A DNA stretch of 64,000 nucleotides from JBFXAF01 sp050184585 (GTDB lineage: Bacteria; Pseudomonadota; Alphaproteobacteria; Rhizobiales; Rhizobiaceae): NCBI GenBank assembly GCA_050184585.1, contig JBFXAF010000013.1:1-64000 (forward strand). The letters run 5' to 3'. A program made the translations under genes and the position numbers. Shown here one piece after another: positions 34,630-43,764 of the stretch; the first letter of the stretch is position 1; every line of letters begins with the position of its first letter. Under the pieces are notes generated by a model. It saw only the letters and a list, made by a program, of their open reading frames with translations. It was not told the DNA's origin and made no database searches.

Positions 34630-36060
34630 ATGCTGGACATCGCGCGAGACAAGACCGGGGTCGCGGCGCGGCCCGCCGCCGGCGCCATCGCCTCCGCCCT
34701 TGCCCGCTTCGTCGCGACGACGGGCGGGGGCGAGATTCCCGCGCCGGTGGGCTCCCGCGCCATGCACCACATCCTCGACGCCGTGGGCATCGCCCTGGCG
34801 GTTTCGCGCTACGACTATGCCAGGAAGGCGGTCGACGGTCTTGGGCTCGTCTCGGCCGAGGGCGCGGTTCCGGTGCTCGGCTTTCCCGCCGCATGGGCGC
34901 CGCGCGACGCCGCCACGATCAACGGCCTGCTCTGCCACGGCCTCGACTTCGACGACACCCACCTCAAGGGCGTCATCCACCCCACGGTAGCCCAGTTCCC
35001 GGCGGCGCTCTCGGCCGCCGTCATGGCCGGTGCAACCGTCGGCGAGATGGTTTCGGCCTACATCCTCGGCGTCGAGACGTCCGTCCGCATCGCCAGCGTC
35101 GCCAGGGGCGGCTTCCATCGCGCCGGGTTCCACCCCTCGGGGGTCTGCAACGCGCCGGCGGCGGCGCTTGCCGCCGGCCGCCTGCTCGGGCTCGACGAGA
35201 CCGGCCTGCGCCACGCCCAGGGCATCGCACTGTCGATGGCTTCCGGCACGCTCGAATTCCTCGAGGACGGAGCCTGGACCAAGCGGCTCCATCCCGGCTG
35301 GGCGGCGTCGTCCGGCATTACGGCGGCGGCGATGGCGAAGGCCGGTTACGTCGGCGCGACCTCGCCCTACTCCGGACGCTTCGGCCTCTACCGCGCCTTT
35401 CTCGGCGGCGAAGACGAGTGCGATTACGGCCTCGCGACCGACGGACTCGGATCGGACTGGGAACTGTTCCAGACCGCCATCAAGCCCTATCCCGCCTGCC
35501 ATCTGACCCACGGCTGCATCGATGCCGCGATCAGTATCGCCAGCGAGCACCGGCTCGAAGCCGACGACATCGCCTCGGTCGAGGCGCTGGTCCATGCCGA
35601 CATGGTGCCGACGATCTGCGAACCGGTCGCCTCGAAGCGGCGGCCGAAGAACGGTTACGACGCGCAGTTCTCGATTCCGTTCCTGGTCGCCACCGCGCTG
35701 CTGGAAGGGCGGATCACCATCGCTTCCCTCGAAGAGGACCGGCTGCGCGATCCCTCGATCCTCCGCCTCGCCGACAAGGTGGACTACGCGACCGATCCCC
35801 GGTCCGGTTTCCCGAGGCACTATTCGGGCGAAGTCATCGTCACCACCGTCGACGGCCGCCGTATCGCCGAGCGCGCACAGGTCAACAGCGGTGCACCCGA
35901 CATGCCCGTGACCGATGCCGGCATCATAAAGAAATTCGAAGGCAATGCCGCGACGGCGTTGCAGCCGGCGGGGGTCGAGGCGCTCATGCGCCTCATCCTC
36001 TCCGCGGACGGCGACCGCCCGGCCCGCGACTGGGCGGCGGCACTCGGCACGTTTCACTAG
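34630..36060 (+). CDS. MmgE/PrpD family protein
   Basis: This 476-residue all-helical MmgE/PrpD protein has INGLLCHGLDFDDTH, FHPSGVCNAPAAALAAGRLLG, KRLHPGWAASSG and IKPYPACHLTHGCIDAA, the family's conserved histidine- and lysine-bearing segments. Known members include 2-methylcitrate dehydratase, cis-aconitate decarboxylase and iminodisuccinate epimerase, all acting on polycarboxylates. GGAGGAGG precedes ATG 34630. Its place between an amidase and CoA-ester enzymes suggests dehydration, decarboxylation or epimerisation of a di- or tricarboxylate. The exact reaction is not predictable. Confidence 0.88.
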   Translation: MLDIARDKTGVAARPAAGAIASALARFVATTGGGEIPAPVGSRAMHHILDAVGIALAVSRYDYARKAVDGLGLVSAEGAVPVLGFPAAWAPRDAATINGLLCHGLDFDDTHLKGVIHPTVAQFPAALSAAVMAGATVGEMVSAYILGVETSVRIASVARGGFHRAGFHPSGVCNAPAAALAAGRLLGLDETGLRHAQGIALSMASGTLEFLEDGAWTKRLHPGWAASSGITAAAMAKAGYVGATSPYSGRFGLYRAFLGGEDECDYGLATDGLGSDWELFQTAIKPYPACHLTHGCIDAAISIASEHRLEADDIASVEALVHADMVPTICEPVASKRRPKNGYDAQFSIPFLVATALLEGRITIASLEEDRLRDPSILRLADKVDYATDPRSGFPRHYSGEVIVTTVDGRRIAERAQVNSGAPDMPVTDAGIIKKFEGNAATALQPAGVEALMRLILSADGDRPARDWAAALGTFH

Positions 36061-36068
36061 GGGTACGC

Positions 36069-36578
36069 ATGGTCTACGGCACGAAGAATGTCGGTCCCAA
36101 CCGCTTCCGCGAGGAGATCGGCCGCTGCTACGAGGACTTCGAGGTCGGCGCGATCTACGAGCACCGGCCGGGCCGCACGATCAGCGAGGCCGACAACACT
36201 TGGTTCACGCTGCTCACCATGAACACGCACCCTCTGCATTTCGACGCCGAATACGCGGCGAAGTCGGAGTTCGGGAAGATGGTGGTGTCGAGCCCGCTGA
36301 CGCTCGCCATCGTGGCGGGCATGAGCGTCTCCGACGTCAGCCAGAAGGCCATCGCCAATCTCGGCTGGACCGACATCGAGCTGACTGCCCCCGTCTTCGT
36401 CGGCGACACGATCTATGCCGAGAGCGAGGTGCTGGAGAAGCGCGAATCCAAGTCGCGCCCGACCCAGGGCATCGTCACCGTCGCCACGCGCGGGATGAAG
36501 GCGGACGGTACGGTGTTCATGCGCTACGTGCGCAAGATCCTGATCCCCAAGCGCGGCCATGCCGTCGGCGACGAGTGA
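36069..36578 (+). CDS. MaoC-family acyl-CoA hydratase
   Basis: The 169-residue hot-dog-fold protein has LLTMNTHPLHFDAEYAAKSEFG, the catalytic loop of MaoC/R-specific hydratases of the NTxPxHFD type, and a C-terminal hot-dog repeat partner with VFVGDTIYAESEVLEKRESKSRP. Single-domain MaoC proteins hydrate enoyl-CoAs such as crotonyl-, itaconyl- or mesaconyl-CoA. ATG 36069 is eight bases after the MmgE stop. It precedes the acyl-CoA dehydrogenase gene, so it probably hydrates that enzyme's product. Confidence 0.87.
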   Translation: MVYGTKNVGPNRFREEIGRCYEDFEVGAIYEHRPGRTISEADNTWFTLLTMNTHPLHFDAEYAAKSEFGKMVVSSPLTLAIVAGMSVSDVSQKAIANLGWTDIELTAPVFVGDTIYAESEVLEKRESKSRPTQGIVTVATRGMKADGTVFMRYVRKILIPKRGHAVGDE

Positions 36579-36585
36579 GGCGAAG

Positions 36586-37740
36586 ATGAACCTTCACGCG
36601 AACGACGACGACCGCCTGATCCTCGACTCGATCGACCGCTTTCTCGAACGCGATGTCGCCCCGCACGTCCACCGGCTGGAGCACGACGACGTTTGGCCCG
36701 CCGAGATCGTCGAGAAGATGCGCGAACTCGGCCTGTTTGGCGCGACCATCGGGACCGGCCATGGCGGGCTCGGCCTTTCATGCACCACCTATGCGACCAT
36801 CGTCGAGAAGGTGAGCCGGGTCTGGATGTCGCTGTCGGGGATCTTCAACTCGCATCTCATCATGGCGGCCGCGGTCGAGCGTTTCGGCACCGAGGACCAG
36901 AAGGCGAAGTGGCTGCCGCGATTCGCTTCCGGCGAGTTGCGCGGCGGCATCGCGCTGACCGAACCCGATGCCGGCACCGACCTCCAGGCGATCCGCACCA
37001 GGGCCCGGCGCGACGGCGAGGATTGGATCGTCGACGGGACGAAAACCTGGATTTCCAACGGCATCCAGGGCCATGTGCTGGCCGTGCTGGTGAAGACCGA
37101 TCCGGACGCCGAGCCGCGCCACAGGGGCATCAGCCTCTTCCTGATCGAGAAGGGTCCAGGATTCACGGTGTCCCGCAAGCTGGAGAAGCTCGGCTACAAG
37201 GGCATCGACTCGGCCGAATTGCTGTTCGACGCCTGCCGAGTGCCGGGCGAAAACCTCATCGGCGGCGTTCCCGGCAAGGGTTTCGGCATGATCATGGCCG
37301 GGCTTGAACTCGGCCGCATCAACGTCGCCGCGCGCGGCGTCGGCATCGCCCAGGCGGCGCTCGACGAGGCGGTGAAATACTCCCAGGTCCGCAAGACCTT
37401 CGGCAAGCCGATCTGCGAGCACCAGGCGATCCAGCTCACCCTCGGCGAGATGGCGACGCGCACCGAGGCGTCGCGCCTCCTGGTGCGCAGCGCGGCGGCC
37501 GCCTACGATCGCGGCGAACGCTGCGACATGGAGGCGGGCATGGCGAAGTATTTCGCCACCGAGTCCGCGCTGACCAATTCGATGGACGCGATGCGTATCC
37601 ACGGCGGCTACGGCTACTCCAAGGAGTTCCCCGTCGAACGGCTTTACCGCGACGCGCCGCTGCTCACCATCGGCGAGGGCACCAACGAACTGCAACGCAT
37701 CATCATCGCCCGCCAGCTAATCGCCCGGAATCCGGTCTGA
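36586..37740 (+). CDS. Acyl-CoA dehydrogenase
   Basis: The 384-residue flavoprotein has the three-domain ACAD layout: N-terminal helices, GIALTEPDAGTDLQAI and TKTWISNG (FAD/acyl-CoA contact strands), and a C-terminal domain with RKTFGKPICEHQAIQ, IHGGYGYSKEFPVERLYRDA and the catalytic-base region IGEGTNELQR (Glu). It oxidises an acyl-CoA to the trans-2-enoyl-CoA, passing electrons to ETF. ATG 36586 follows GAGG. It sits between the MaoC hydratase and CoA-transferase genes, forming a short beta-oxidation-like module. Chain type is unknown, although small branched or dicarboxylic acyl groups are likely from context. Confidence 0.9.
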   Translation: MNLHANDDDRLILDSIDRFLERDVAPHVHRLEHDDVWPAEIVEKMRELGLFGATIGTGHGGLGLSCTTYATIVEKVSRVWMSLSGIFNSHLIMAAAVERFGTEDQKAKWLPRFASGELRGGIALTEPDAGTDLQAIRTRARRDGEDWIVDGTKTWISNGIQGHVLAVLVKTDPDAEPRHRGISLFLIEKGPGFTVSRKLEKLGYKGIDSAELLFDACRVPGENLIGGVPGKGFGMIMAGLELGRINVAARGVGIAQAALDEAVKYSQVRKTFGKPICEHQAIQLTLGEMATRTEASRLLVRSAAAAYDRGERCDMEAGMAKYFATESALTNSMDAMRIHGGYGYSKEFPVERLYRDAPLLTIGEGTNELQRIIIARQLIARNPV

Positions 37741-37743
37741 GCG

Positions 37744-38952
37744 ATGCCGCCGACGATGCCCCTCACCGGCCTCAAGGTTCTTGCCTTCGAGCAGTACGGC
37801 GCGGGGCCGTTCGGCACGCAGTTCCTCGCCGACCTGGGCGCCGAGGTGATCAAGGTGGAATCGCCGTCGGACGGCGGCGACATGGCGCGTGGCGTCGGAC
37901 CGCATTTCCTGGAGGCGGAGGGCGCCTCCAACGCCAGCCTGTTCTTCCAGGCCTTCAACCGCAACAAGCGCTCGATCACGCTCGACTTGTCGAAGCCCGG
38001 ATCGCGACCGGTGCTGGAACGGCTGGTGGCGCGCTCCGACGCCGTCGCCAGCAATCTCCGGGGCGACGTGCCGGCAAAGCTCGGCCTCACTTACGAGGCG
38101 CTGGCGCATGCCAATCCGAAGATCGTCTGCGCCTTCCTGTCCGCCTACGGCCGCGAAGGCAGCCGCGCATCGTGGCCGGGCTACGACTATCTGATGCAGG
38201 CGGAGGCTGGCTACTTCTCGCTGACCGGCGAGGCGGGAACCCCGCCCTCGCGCATGGGGCTCTCGATCGTCGACATGATGACCGGCCTCGGCCAGGCCTT
38301 CGCGCTGGTCAGCGCGGTGCTCGGCGCGCGCCAGACCGGCCGCGGCATGGACATCGACATCTCGCTCTTCGACCTCGCCTGCTTCAACCTTTCCTACCTG
38401 TCCGCCTGGTATCTCAACGCCGGCCACGCGCAGGGGCGAGTCGGGCGTTCGGGACACCCCTCGCTGACCCCCTGCCAGCTCTACAGGACCCGCGACGGCT
38501 GGATCTTCCTGATGTGCAACAAGGAGAAGTTCTGGCCGATCCTGTGCGATGCGCTTGGCCATCCAGAATGGGCGCGCGACGAGCGCTTTGCCGACTTCAA
38601 GGCCCGCCTCGCCAACCGCCCGATCATCGAGGATATGCTGGACGACGCCCTGTCGACCAAGACGACCGCCGAGTGGCTGGCGCTGTTCGGCGGGCGGGTC
38701 CCTGCGGCTCCCGTGCTCGACGTCGCGCAGGCTCTGGACAGTCCGTTTGTCGCCGAGCGCGGTGCGATTCAGGATCTGGACCATTCGGCCGCCGGACCGT
38801 TCCGCATGCTTGCGACGCCGGTCCGCGTGGCAGGCGCGGAGCCGCCGGCAAATCCGGCGCCGGAACTTGGCGCGGATACCGAAAGCGTGCTGACCGAGAT
38901 CGGCTACGGACCCGACGAAAGGGTGAGGCTGCGGGATGCCGGCGTCGTCTGA
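37744..38952 (+). CDS. CaiB/BaiF family III CoA-transferase (second copy)
   Basis: The 402-residue protein has LTGLKVLAFEQYGAGPFGTQ, LGAEVIKVESPSDGGD, NRNKRSITLDLSKP and the putative catalytic Asp in GLSIVDMMTGLGQA. It starts 3 bp after the acyl-CoA dehydrogenase stop. It is more like succinyl-CoA:mesaconate/L-malate-type members than like the copy at 20117, judged by eye only. It should activate the acid that the dehydrogenase then oxidises. Confidence 0.9.
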   Translation: MPPTMPLTGLKVLAFEQYGAGPFGTQFLADLGAEVIKVESPSDGGDMARGVGPHFLEAEGASNASLFFQAFNRNKRSITLDLSKPGSRPVLERLVARSDAVASNLRGDVPAKLGLTYEALAHANPKIVCAFLSAYGREGSRASWPGYDYLMQAEAGYFSLTGEAGTPPSRMGLSIVDMMTGLGQAFALVSAVLGARQTGRGMDIDISLFDLACFNLSYLSAWYLNAGHAQGRVGRSGHPSLTPCQLYRTRDGWIFLMCNKEKFWPILCDALGHPEWARDERFADFKARLANRPIIEDMLDDALSTKTTAEWLALFGGRVPAAPVLDVAQALDSPFVAERGAIQDLDHSAAGPFRMLATPVRVAGAEPPANPAPELGADTESVLTEIGYGPDERVRLRDAGVV

Positions 38953-40291
38953 ACCGACAGCAGCCATGAAGGTGGCGACGAAGGTCGCCGGCCAGCTGGC
39001 GCGGATCGCGCGCCACGACGGCGACTATCGAGCCTTCATCACGGTGACGGCTGAGGATGCCCTCGCCGCCGCGCGCAAGCTCGACCACGCGGCCGGGCCG
39101 ACGGGTCCGCTCCACGGCATGACGGTCGCGATCAAGGACAATGTCGACGTCGCCGGCGCACCCACGACCGCGGCGAGCCCACTGCTCCGCGACAATCTCG
39201 CTGCTGCCGACGCACCGGTCGTTGCCCGTCTGCGCAAGGCGGGCGCCGTGATCGTGGGCAAGGCGAACATGCACGAATGGGCGATCGGCCCGACCGGCCT
39301 GAGCAGCCGCGCACCCCATGCCGTCAACGCATGGAACCCCGCTCACATGCCCGGCGGTTCGTCCAGCGGCTCCGGCGTGGCGGTGGCGCTGGGCTTCGCC
39401 GACGCAGCGATCGGGTCGGACACAGGCGGCTCGGTGCGCCTGCCCGCCGCCTTCAACGGCGTCACCGGGCTGCGACCGACGGTCGGCCTGGTGCCGAACA
39501 CCGGCAGCCTGCCGGTCAGCCCGCCATTCGACACGCTTGGGCCGCTGGCCTGCGCCGCCGTCGATGTCGCCCGCATCCTTCAGGTGATCGCCGGCCACGA
39601 TCCCGATGACCCCCTGTCGGCCGACCGCCCTGCCGACGACTATCTGTCCGCCATGAACCGACGCGTCGCCGGATTGCGCATCGGCGTTCCGCGCGGCTGG
39701 TTCTTCGCCGACCTCGATCCGCAGGTAGCCGCCGCGGTCGCCAGGGCGACGGCGGTGTTCCGCGACCTGGGCGCCGCAATCGTCGAGATCGACCTGCCCG
39801 AAGCCGATCGGGCGGGGCCGATGGTCGCCTTCAACGTCATCCTCGTCGACGCCTTCCAGACCCACCGCGACCGCATCGCCGACCACAGGGACGCGTTCGG
39901 CGAAAATGTACTGTCTCGCCTCGACATCGGCGCCGGCATCGCGGCCGTCGACTACGCGGCGGCACTGCGCTGGATGGAACGCTGGCGGCGGCAGTTGCGA
40001 TCGGCGTTCGACGGTATCGACGCGATCCTGTCGCCCACCACGCCCTGCCCCGCGCCCGCGATCGCATCCGCCGAACCCTACCTCGACACGGTGCGGCGCA
40101 TCACACGGTTCACCTATCCGTGGGTCGCCTGGGGCGGACCGACGGTCTCGGTACCCTGCGGCTTTGCCGGAGGCCTGCCGGTCGCGTTCCAGCTCACCGG
40201 GCGCTGGTTCGACGAGGCGACGATGCTGCGTCTGGCGCACGGCTTTCAGGGCGCCACGGATTGGCATCTCCGGCGGCCGGACCTCTCCTGA
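38936..40291 (+). CDS. Amidase signature family protein
   Basis: The 451-residue amidase has the Ser-cisSer-Lys triad motifs: Lys in MTVAIKDNVDV, the glycine/serine stretch GGSSSGSGVAVALG, and the nucleophile in GSDTGGSVRLPAAFNG. It resembles AtzF/GatA-type enzymes that hydrolyse amides or ureido groups such as allophanate. It overlaps the CoA-transferase gene by 17 bp from ATG 38936; ATG 38966 is an alternative. This is the third predicted C-N hydrolase in the cluster besides the two isochorismatase-fold enzymes, which supports a nitrogen-rich substrate. Cytosolic location is inferred from absence of a signal peptide. Confidence 0.9.
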   Translation: MPASSEPTAAMKVATKVAGQLARIARHDGDYRAFITVTAEDALAAARKLDHAAGPTGPLHGMTVAIKDNVDVAGAPTTAASPLLRDNLAAADAPVVARLRKAGAVIVGKANMHEWAIGPTGLSSRAPHAVNAWNPAHMPGGSSSGSGVAVALGFADAAIGSDTGGSVRLPAAFNGVTGLRPTVGLVPNTGSLPVSPPFDTLGPLACAAVDVARILQVIAGHDPDDPLSADRPADDYLSAMNRRVAGLRIGVPRGWFFADLDPQVAAAVARATAVFRDLGAAIVEIDLPEADRAGPMVAFNVILVDAFQTHRDRIADHRDAFGENVLSRLDIGAGIAAVDYAAALRWMERWRRQLRSAFDGIDAILSPTTPCPAPAIASAEPYLDTVRRITRFTYPWVAWGGPTVSVPCGFAGGLPVAFQLTGRWFDEATMLRLAHGFQGATDWHLRRPDLS

Positions 40292-40386
40292 TGGGCCGCG
40301 CCGCCTATGGTCGCGTCGAAAATGGTCGGAGCATAACCCGCCGCCGCCGCCTTGCATCCGGCGATACGGGGGCCTATCCCGATGCC

Positions 40387-41166
40387 ATGGAGAACGCCCA
40401 TTCCGAGACGGTCGCGGCCCCGATCTCGTCTGCAGGCGCAGCCGAGGAGCAGCCCCGCTACCGACAGATCCACGCGATGCTGCGCGAGCGCATCGCCGAC
40501 GGCCGTTATCCGGTCGGGTCCAATCTCCCCACGGAGATGGACCTCTGCGCGGAATTCGGCGTCAGCCGCTACACCGTGCGCGAAGCGCTGCGACGCCTTG
40601 TCGAGCAGGGCTTGCTCGCCCGGCGGCAAGGCTCCGGCTCGGAGGTGATTTCGGCTCAGCCGGGGCACGGCTTCGTTCACAACGTTCGCTCGCTGGCCGA
40701 TCTCTTCCAGTATGCGCTCGATACCCATCTCGATATCCGTTCGATCCGCAGCGTCGCGGCGGACGAGCCGCTTGCCTCGCTGGTTGGCGGACAGCCGGGA
40801 TCGCGCTGGCTGATGGTCAAGGGCATCCGCCGCACCGAGCGCGGCGGCAACGCGATCTGCGTGACGCATTCCTACATTCCGCAGCGCCTCGCCTGGTTCG
40901 AGCCAGAGATCAGGACGTGCGTTGGCCCGTTCTACGCCAGGCTCGAGGAGCGCGCCGGCGAGCCCATCGTCGATGCGGTGCAGGAGATCAACGCCGAACC
41001 CATGTCGCGCGAGATCGCCCAAGGACTTGGCGCCCGAACCGGCGACTTCGCGCTGCGCCTGCTCCGCCGGTACTCCTCGAAGGACGGCACCTTGGTGGCC
41101 TCCTTCAACTGGCATCCCGCGGTCGAGTTCACCTACCGCATGCAGCTCCAGCGCAGCCGCTCGTAG
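40387..41166 (+). CDS. GntR-family (HutC subfamily, UTRA domain) transcriptional regulator
   Basis: The 259-residue regulator has an N-terminal winged helix with YRQIHAMLRERIADGRYPVG, LPTEMDLCAEFGVSRYTVREAL and LVEQGLLARRQGSG, then a UTRA ligand domain ending YRMQLQRSRS. ATG 40387 is preferred. An in-frame ATG at 40291, overlapping the amidase stop, would add 32 mostly basic residues. HutC-type regulators are usually repressors relieved by a pathway intermediate. Its position at the end of the second catabolic operon and the TTGTC-N2-GACAA dyads upstream make it the leading candidate regulator of the cluster. Confidence 0.88.
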   Translation: MENAHSETVAAPISSAGAAEEQPRYRQIHAMLRERIADGRYPVGSNLPTEMDLCAEFGVSRYTVREALRRLVEQGLLARRQGSGSEVISAQPGHGFVHNVRSLADLFQYALDTHLDIRSIRSVAADEPLASLVGGQPGSRWLMVKGIRRTERGGNAICVTHSYIPQRLAWFEPEIRTCVGPFYARLEERAGEPIVDAVQEINAEPMSREIAQGLGARTGDFALRLLRRYSSKDGTLVASFNWHPAVEFTYRMQLQRSRS

Positions 41167-41170
41167 GGCC

Positions 41171-42040
41171 TCAGGGCCATTCCGCGAAGCTCACGGTCGG
41201 CGGCGCCTCGCCGCGCGCCGCCGCAAGCGCACGCTGCTTTCGATAGGCTCCCGGCGCGACGCCGATCGTGCGTCGGAAGAAGCTGGAGAAATGCGCCGGA
41301 TCCGCGAAACCGAGCGCATGGCCGAGACGCTGGATCGTCACCGTGGATCGTTCCAGCCGGAAGGCCGCCTCTTGGGCCAGCCGCTGCGACACCAGCGCCT
41401 TCGGGGATTTCCCCGTTCCGGCGGTGCAGATCGCATGCAGCCGGTCCGTCGAGACGCCGAGCGTCACGGCATAGCGGGCGATCCTCCAGTGATTGCGGAA
41501 GTTGATCTCGACGAGTTGACGGAATCCCTGCAGCACGCTGCCGGCATCTCCGGCGCCGGGCGTGTCGGCGATCCCGCCGCCGGATACGCGCAGCGCCCCC
41601 ACCAGCGCGATCCTCAGCAACGCCGACAGCACCAGCGGCGTGCCCGCCTGCGGCGTACGCAATTCGCCGACCATGGCGTTGAAGCAGCGTTCGAGCACCT
41701 GGGCATGCTCGGCATGGCCAGCCAGCGACAGCACGAAGCTGCGATCGACGATGTCGCGCAACCCGGCGGATTCGGCCTCGTCGCCGATCGCCGCCGCCAG
41801 CACCAGGTCGTCGAAGGAGGCCCTGAAGCCGGTCGTCCCCGCTTCGGTGCGCAGCCTTCCAGACCGCGGATCGCCGAGCCAGGCCAAGGCCGGACCCTCG
41901 ATCGCGAACCGTTGTCGTCCGACTTCGGCCTCGCCCGTCCCGTCGGTGACGAGCACGGCCTGCCGGGCTGGCTCGTCGCTCTCGCGGTTGAACGACCAGC
42001 TGCGCGGGAACAGTGCGCTCTCGATCCTTTCCGCCTTCAT
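41171..42040 (-). CDS. AraC-family transcriptional regulator
   Basis: The 289-residue protein has a C-terminal two-helix-turn-helix AraC domain: ARYAVTLGVSTDRLHAICTAGTGKSP and VTIQRLGHALGFADPAHFSSFFRRTIGVAPGAYRK. The N-terminal part (about 1-170) is a cupin-like sensing region with HSF-like DPRSGRLRTEAG. It converges on the GntR gene (4 bp apart) and diverges from the aldehyde dehydrogenase/Liv operon, which it probably activates through the direct repeats at 42096-42128. Confidence 0.88.
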   Translation of the reverse strand: MKAERIESALFPRSWSFNRESDEPARQAVLVTDGTGEAEVGRQRFAIEGPALAWLGDPRSGRLRTEAGTTGFRASFDDLVLAAAIGDEAESAGLRDIVDRSFVLSLAGHAEHAQVLERCFNAMVGELRTPQAGTPLVLSALLRIALVGALRVSGGGIADTPGAGDAGSVLQGFRQLVEINFRNHWRIARYAVTLGVSTDRLHAICTAGTGKSPKALVSQRLAQEAAFRLERSTVTIQRLGHALGFADPAHFSSFFRRTIGVAPGAYRKQRALAAARGEAPPTVSFAEWP

Positions 42041-42095
42041 TCCATATCCTTAGCCGGCAAGAGACCGGGCGCTCCGGTCACAAAGACGCTATCAA

Positions 42096-42128
42096 CCAGA
42101 TATTTGCTACAAATAGCCAGATTTTCGC
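42096..42128. promoter_or_regulatory. Candidate AraC-type direct-repeat binding site
   Basis: CCAGATATTTGC (42096-42107) recurs as CCAGATTTTCGC (42117-42128), ten of twelve bases identical, 21 bp start to start, about two helical turns. Between them ATTTG and CAAAT (42102-42114) form an overlapping dyad. Direct repeats at this spacing are the usual site form for AraC proteins. The element lies in the 234-bp region between araC-like and aldehyde dehydrogenase genes. Confidence 0.5.
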
Positions 42129-42274
42129 ATTTCCGAAACAGGCCCGGCTCCTGTTGTGTTCTGATCGGGCCAAAGCGCGGTCTCCCGGGAGGAGCCTTGG
42201 GACTGCGCCGGCACGCCCCAAGAGCGAAGCATCGCGGCTTTCCGGGCAAACGTCCGGGCAAGGGAGGAGCCGAC

Positions 42275-43738
42275 ATGAACGTCATGGCCCGCAGTTCGGT
42301 CGTCCCGAACGCACCCGAGCGTTTCTTCATCGGCGGCAAGTGGCTGGAGCCGATTTCGAGCGCACGGCTCAAGATCATCTCGCCCGTCACCGAGGAGCTG
42401 GTCCTCAGCTATCCCGAGGCGGGTCCGGCCGACATCGACCGCGCCGTCGCCGCGGCGCGCGATGCTTTCGACAACGGCCCATGGCCGCGCATGGCCGCTT
42501 CGGAGCGGGCGCGATATCTGCGCAAGGTCGCGGACCTGCTGACCGAGCGGCTCGACGACATCGCCTATTCCTGGACGCTGCAGGTCGGCGCGCCGATCAT
42601 GCTGACCAAGAAGCTGGTCGGCCAGAACCCGACGCTGTTTCGCTATTATGCCGACCTGATCGAGACCTACCCCTTCGTAGACGATCGCAAGCGCGACGAC
42701 GGCGGCAAGGTCAAGGTGGTGAAGGAGCCTGTCGGCGTCTGCGCGGCCATCACCCCCTGGAACGCGCCGCTGGTGCTGCTCTCCTACAAGATCGCCGCGG
42801 GCCTGGCCGCCGGCTGCACGATGGTGGCGAAGCCATCGCCCGAGACCCCGCTCGAGGCCTACATCCTGGCCGAATGCATCGAGAAGGCCGACCTGCCCGC
42901 CGGTGTGTTCAACCTGGTGCCGTCCGGCCGCGAGGGTGGCGACCATCTCGTCCGCCACAAATGGGTCGACAAGGTCGCCTTCACCGGCTCGACCGGGGCG
43001 GGAAAACACATCGCGCAGGTCTGCGCCGAGCGGCTGGCGCGCGTCAGTCTCGAACTCGGCGGCAAGTCGGCCGCGGTGTTCCTGGAGGACGCCGACTTCA
43101 AGGCGGCGTTGCCCAGCCTCATGGTCTACACCATGCCGATCACCGGCCAGGTCTGCTTCTCGCTCACCCGCATCCTCGTGCCGGAGAAACGCAAGCAGGA
43201 ATTCCTGGACATCTATCTGGGGGCGGTCTCGAACATAAAGGTCGGCGACCCGTTCGACCCGGCGACCCAGATGGGGCCGCTCACCATGGCCCGGCAACGC
43301 GCCCGCGTCGAAGGCTATATCGCCGCCGGCCGCGCCGAGGGCGCGAAGATCGCCTGTGGCGGCGGCCGGCCCAAGGACCTCGACAAGGGCTACTTCATCG
43401 AGCCTACCGTCTTCACCGACGTGCTGCCCGACATGAAGATCGCCCAGGAGGAGATCTTCGGCCCGGTCGTGTCGGTCATTGCCTACGCCGACGAGGACGA
43501 CGCCGCGCGCAAGGCCAACAACTCGTCCTACGGTCTCAACGCGTCGGTCTACTCGGCCGATCCGGAGCGGGCATTCAGGATGGCGCGAAGGATCCGCTCC
43601 GGAACCGTCACGATCAACGGCGTCATCATCGATCCCAAGCATCCCTTCGGCGGCTACAAGCAGTCAGGTATGGGACGCGAAGGAGGTCCCGAAGGTCTCG
43701 AGAACTATATCGAGACCAAGACGGTCCAGTTCGCCTGA
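42275..43738 (+). CDS. NAD(P)+-dependent aldehyde dehydrogenase (1 of 3)
   Basis: The 487-residue ALDH has AAITPWNAPLVLLS, KPSPETPLEAY, FTGSTGAGKHIAQ, the general-base Glu in VSLELGGKSAAV, and the catalytic Cys in MPITGQVCFSLTR; PFGGYKQSGMGREGG closes the oligomerisation region. GGGAGGAG precedes ATG 42275. It leads the operon with a second ALDH and the Liv importer. It probably oxidises an aldehyde formed from the imported substrate. Specificity is not predictable. Confidence 0.92.
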   Translation: MNVMARSSVVPNAPERFFIGGKWLEPISSARLKIISPVTEELVLSYPEAGPADIDRAVAAARDAFDNGPWPRMAASERARYLRKVADLLTERLDDIAYSWTLQVGAPIMLTKKLVGQNPTLFRYYADLIETYPFVDDRKRDDGGKVKVVKEPVGVCAAITPWNAPLVLLSYKIAAGLAAGCTMVAKPSPETPLEAYILAECIEKADLPAGVFNLVPSGREGGDHLVRHKWVDKVAFTGSTGAGKHIAQVCAERLARVSLELGGKSAAVFLEDADFKAALPSLMVYTMPITGQVCFSLTRILVPEKRKQEFLDIYLGAVSNIKVGDPFDPATQMGPLTMARQRARVEGYIAAGRAEGAKIACGGGRPKDLDKGYFIEPTVFTDVLPDMKIAQEEIFGPVVSVIAYADEDDAARKANNSSYGLNASVYSADPERAFRMARRIRSGTVTINGVIIDPKHPFGGYKQSGMGREGGPEGLENYIETKTVQFA

Positions 43739-43764
43739 CGGGACGAGCGAGGCAGGCGGGCGCG

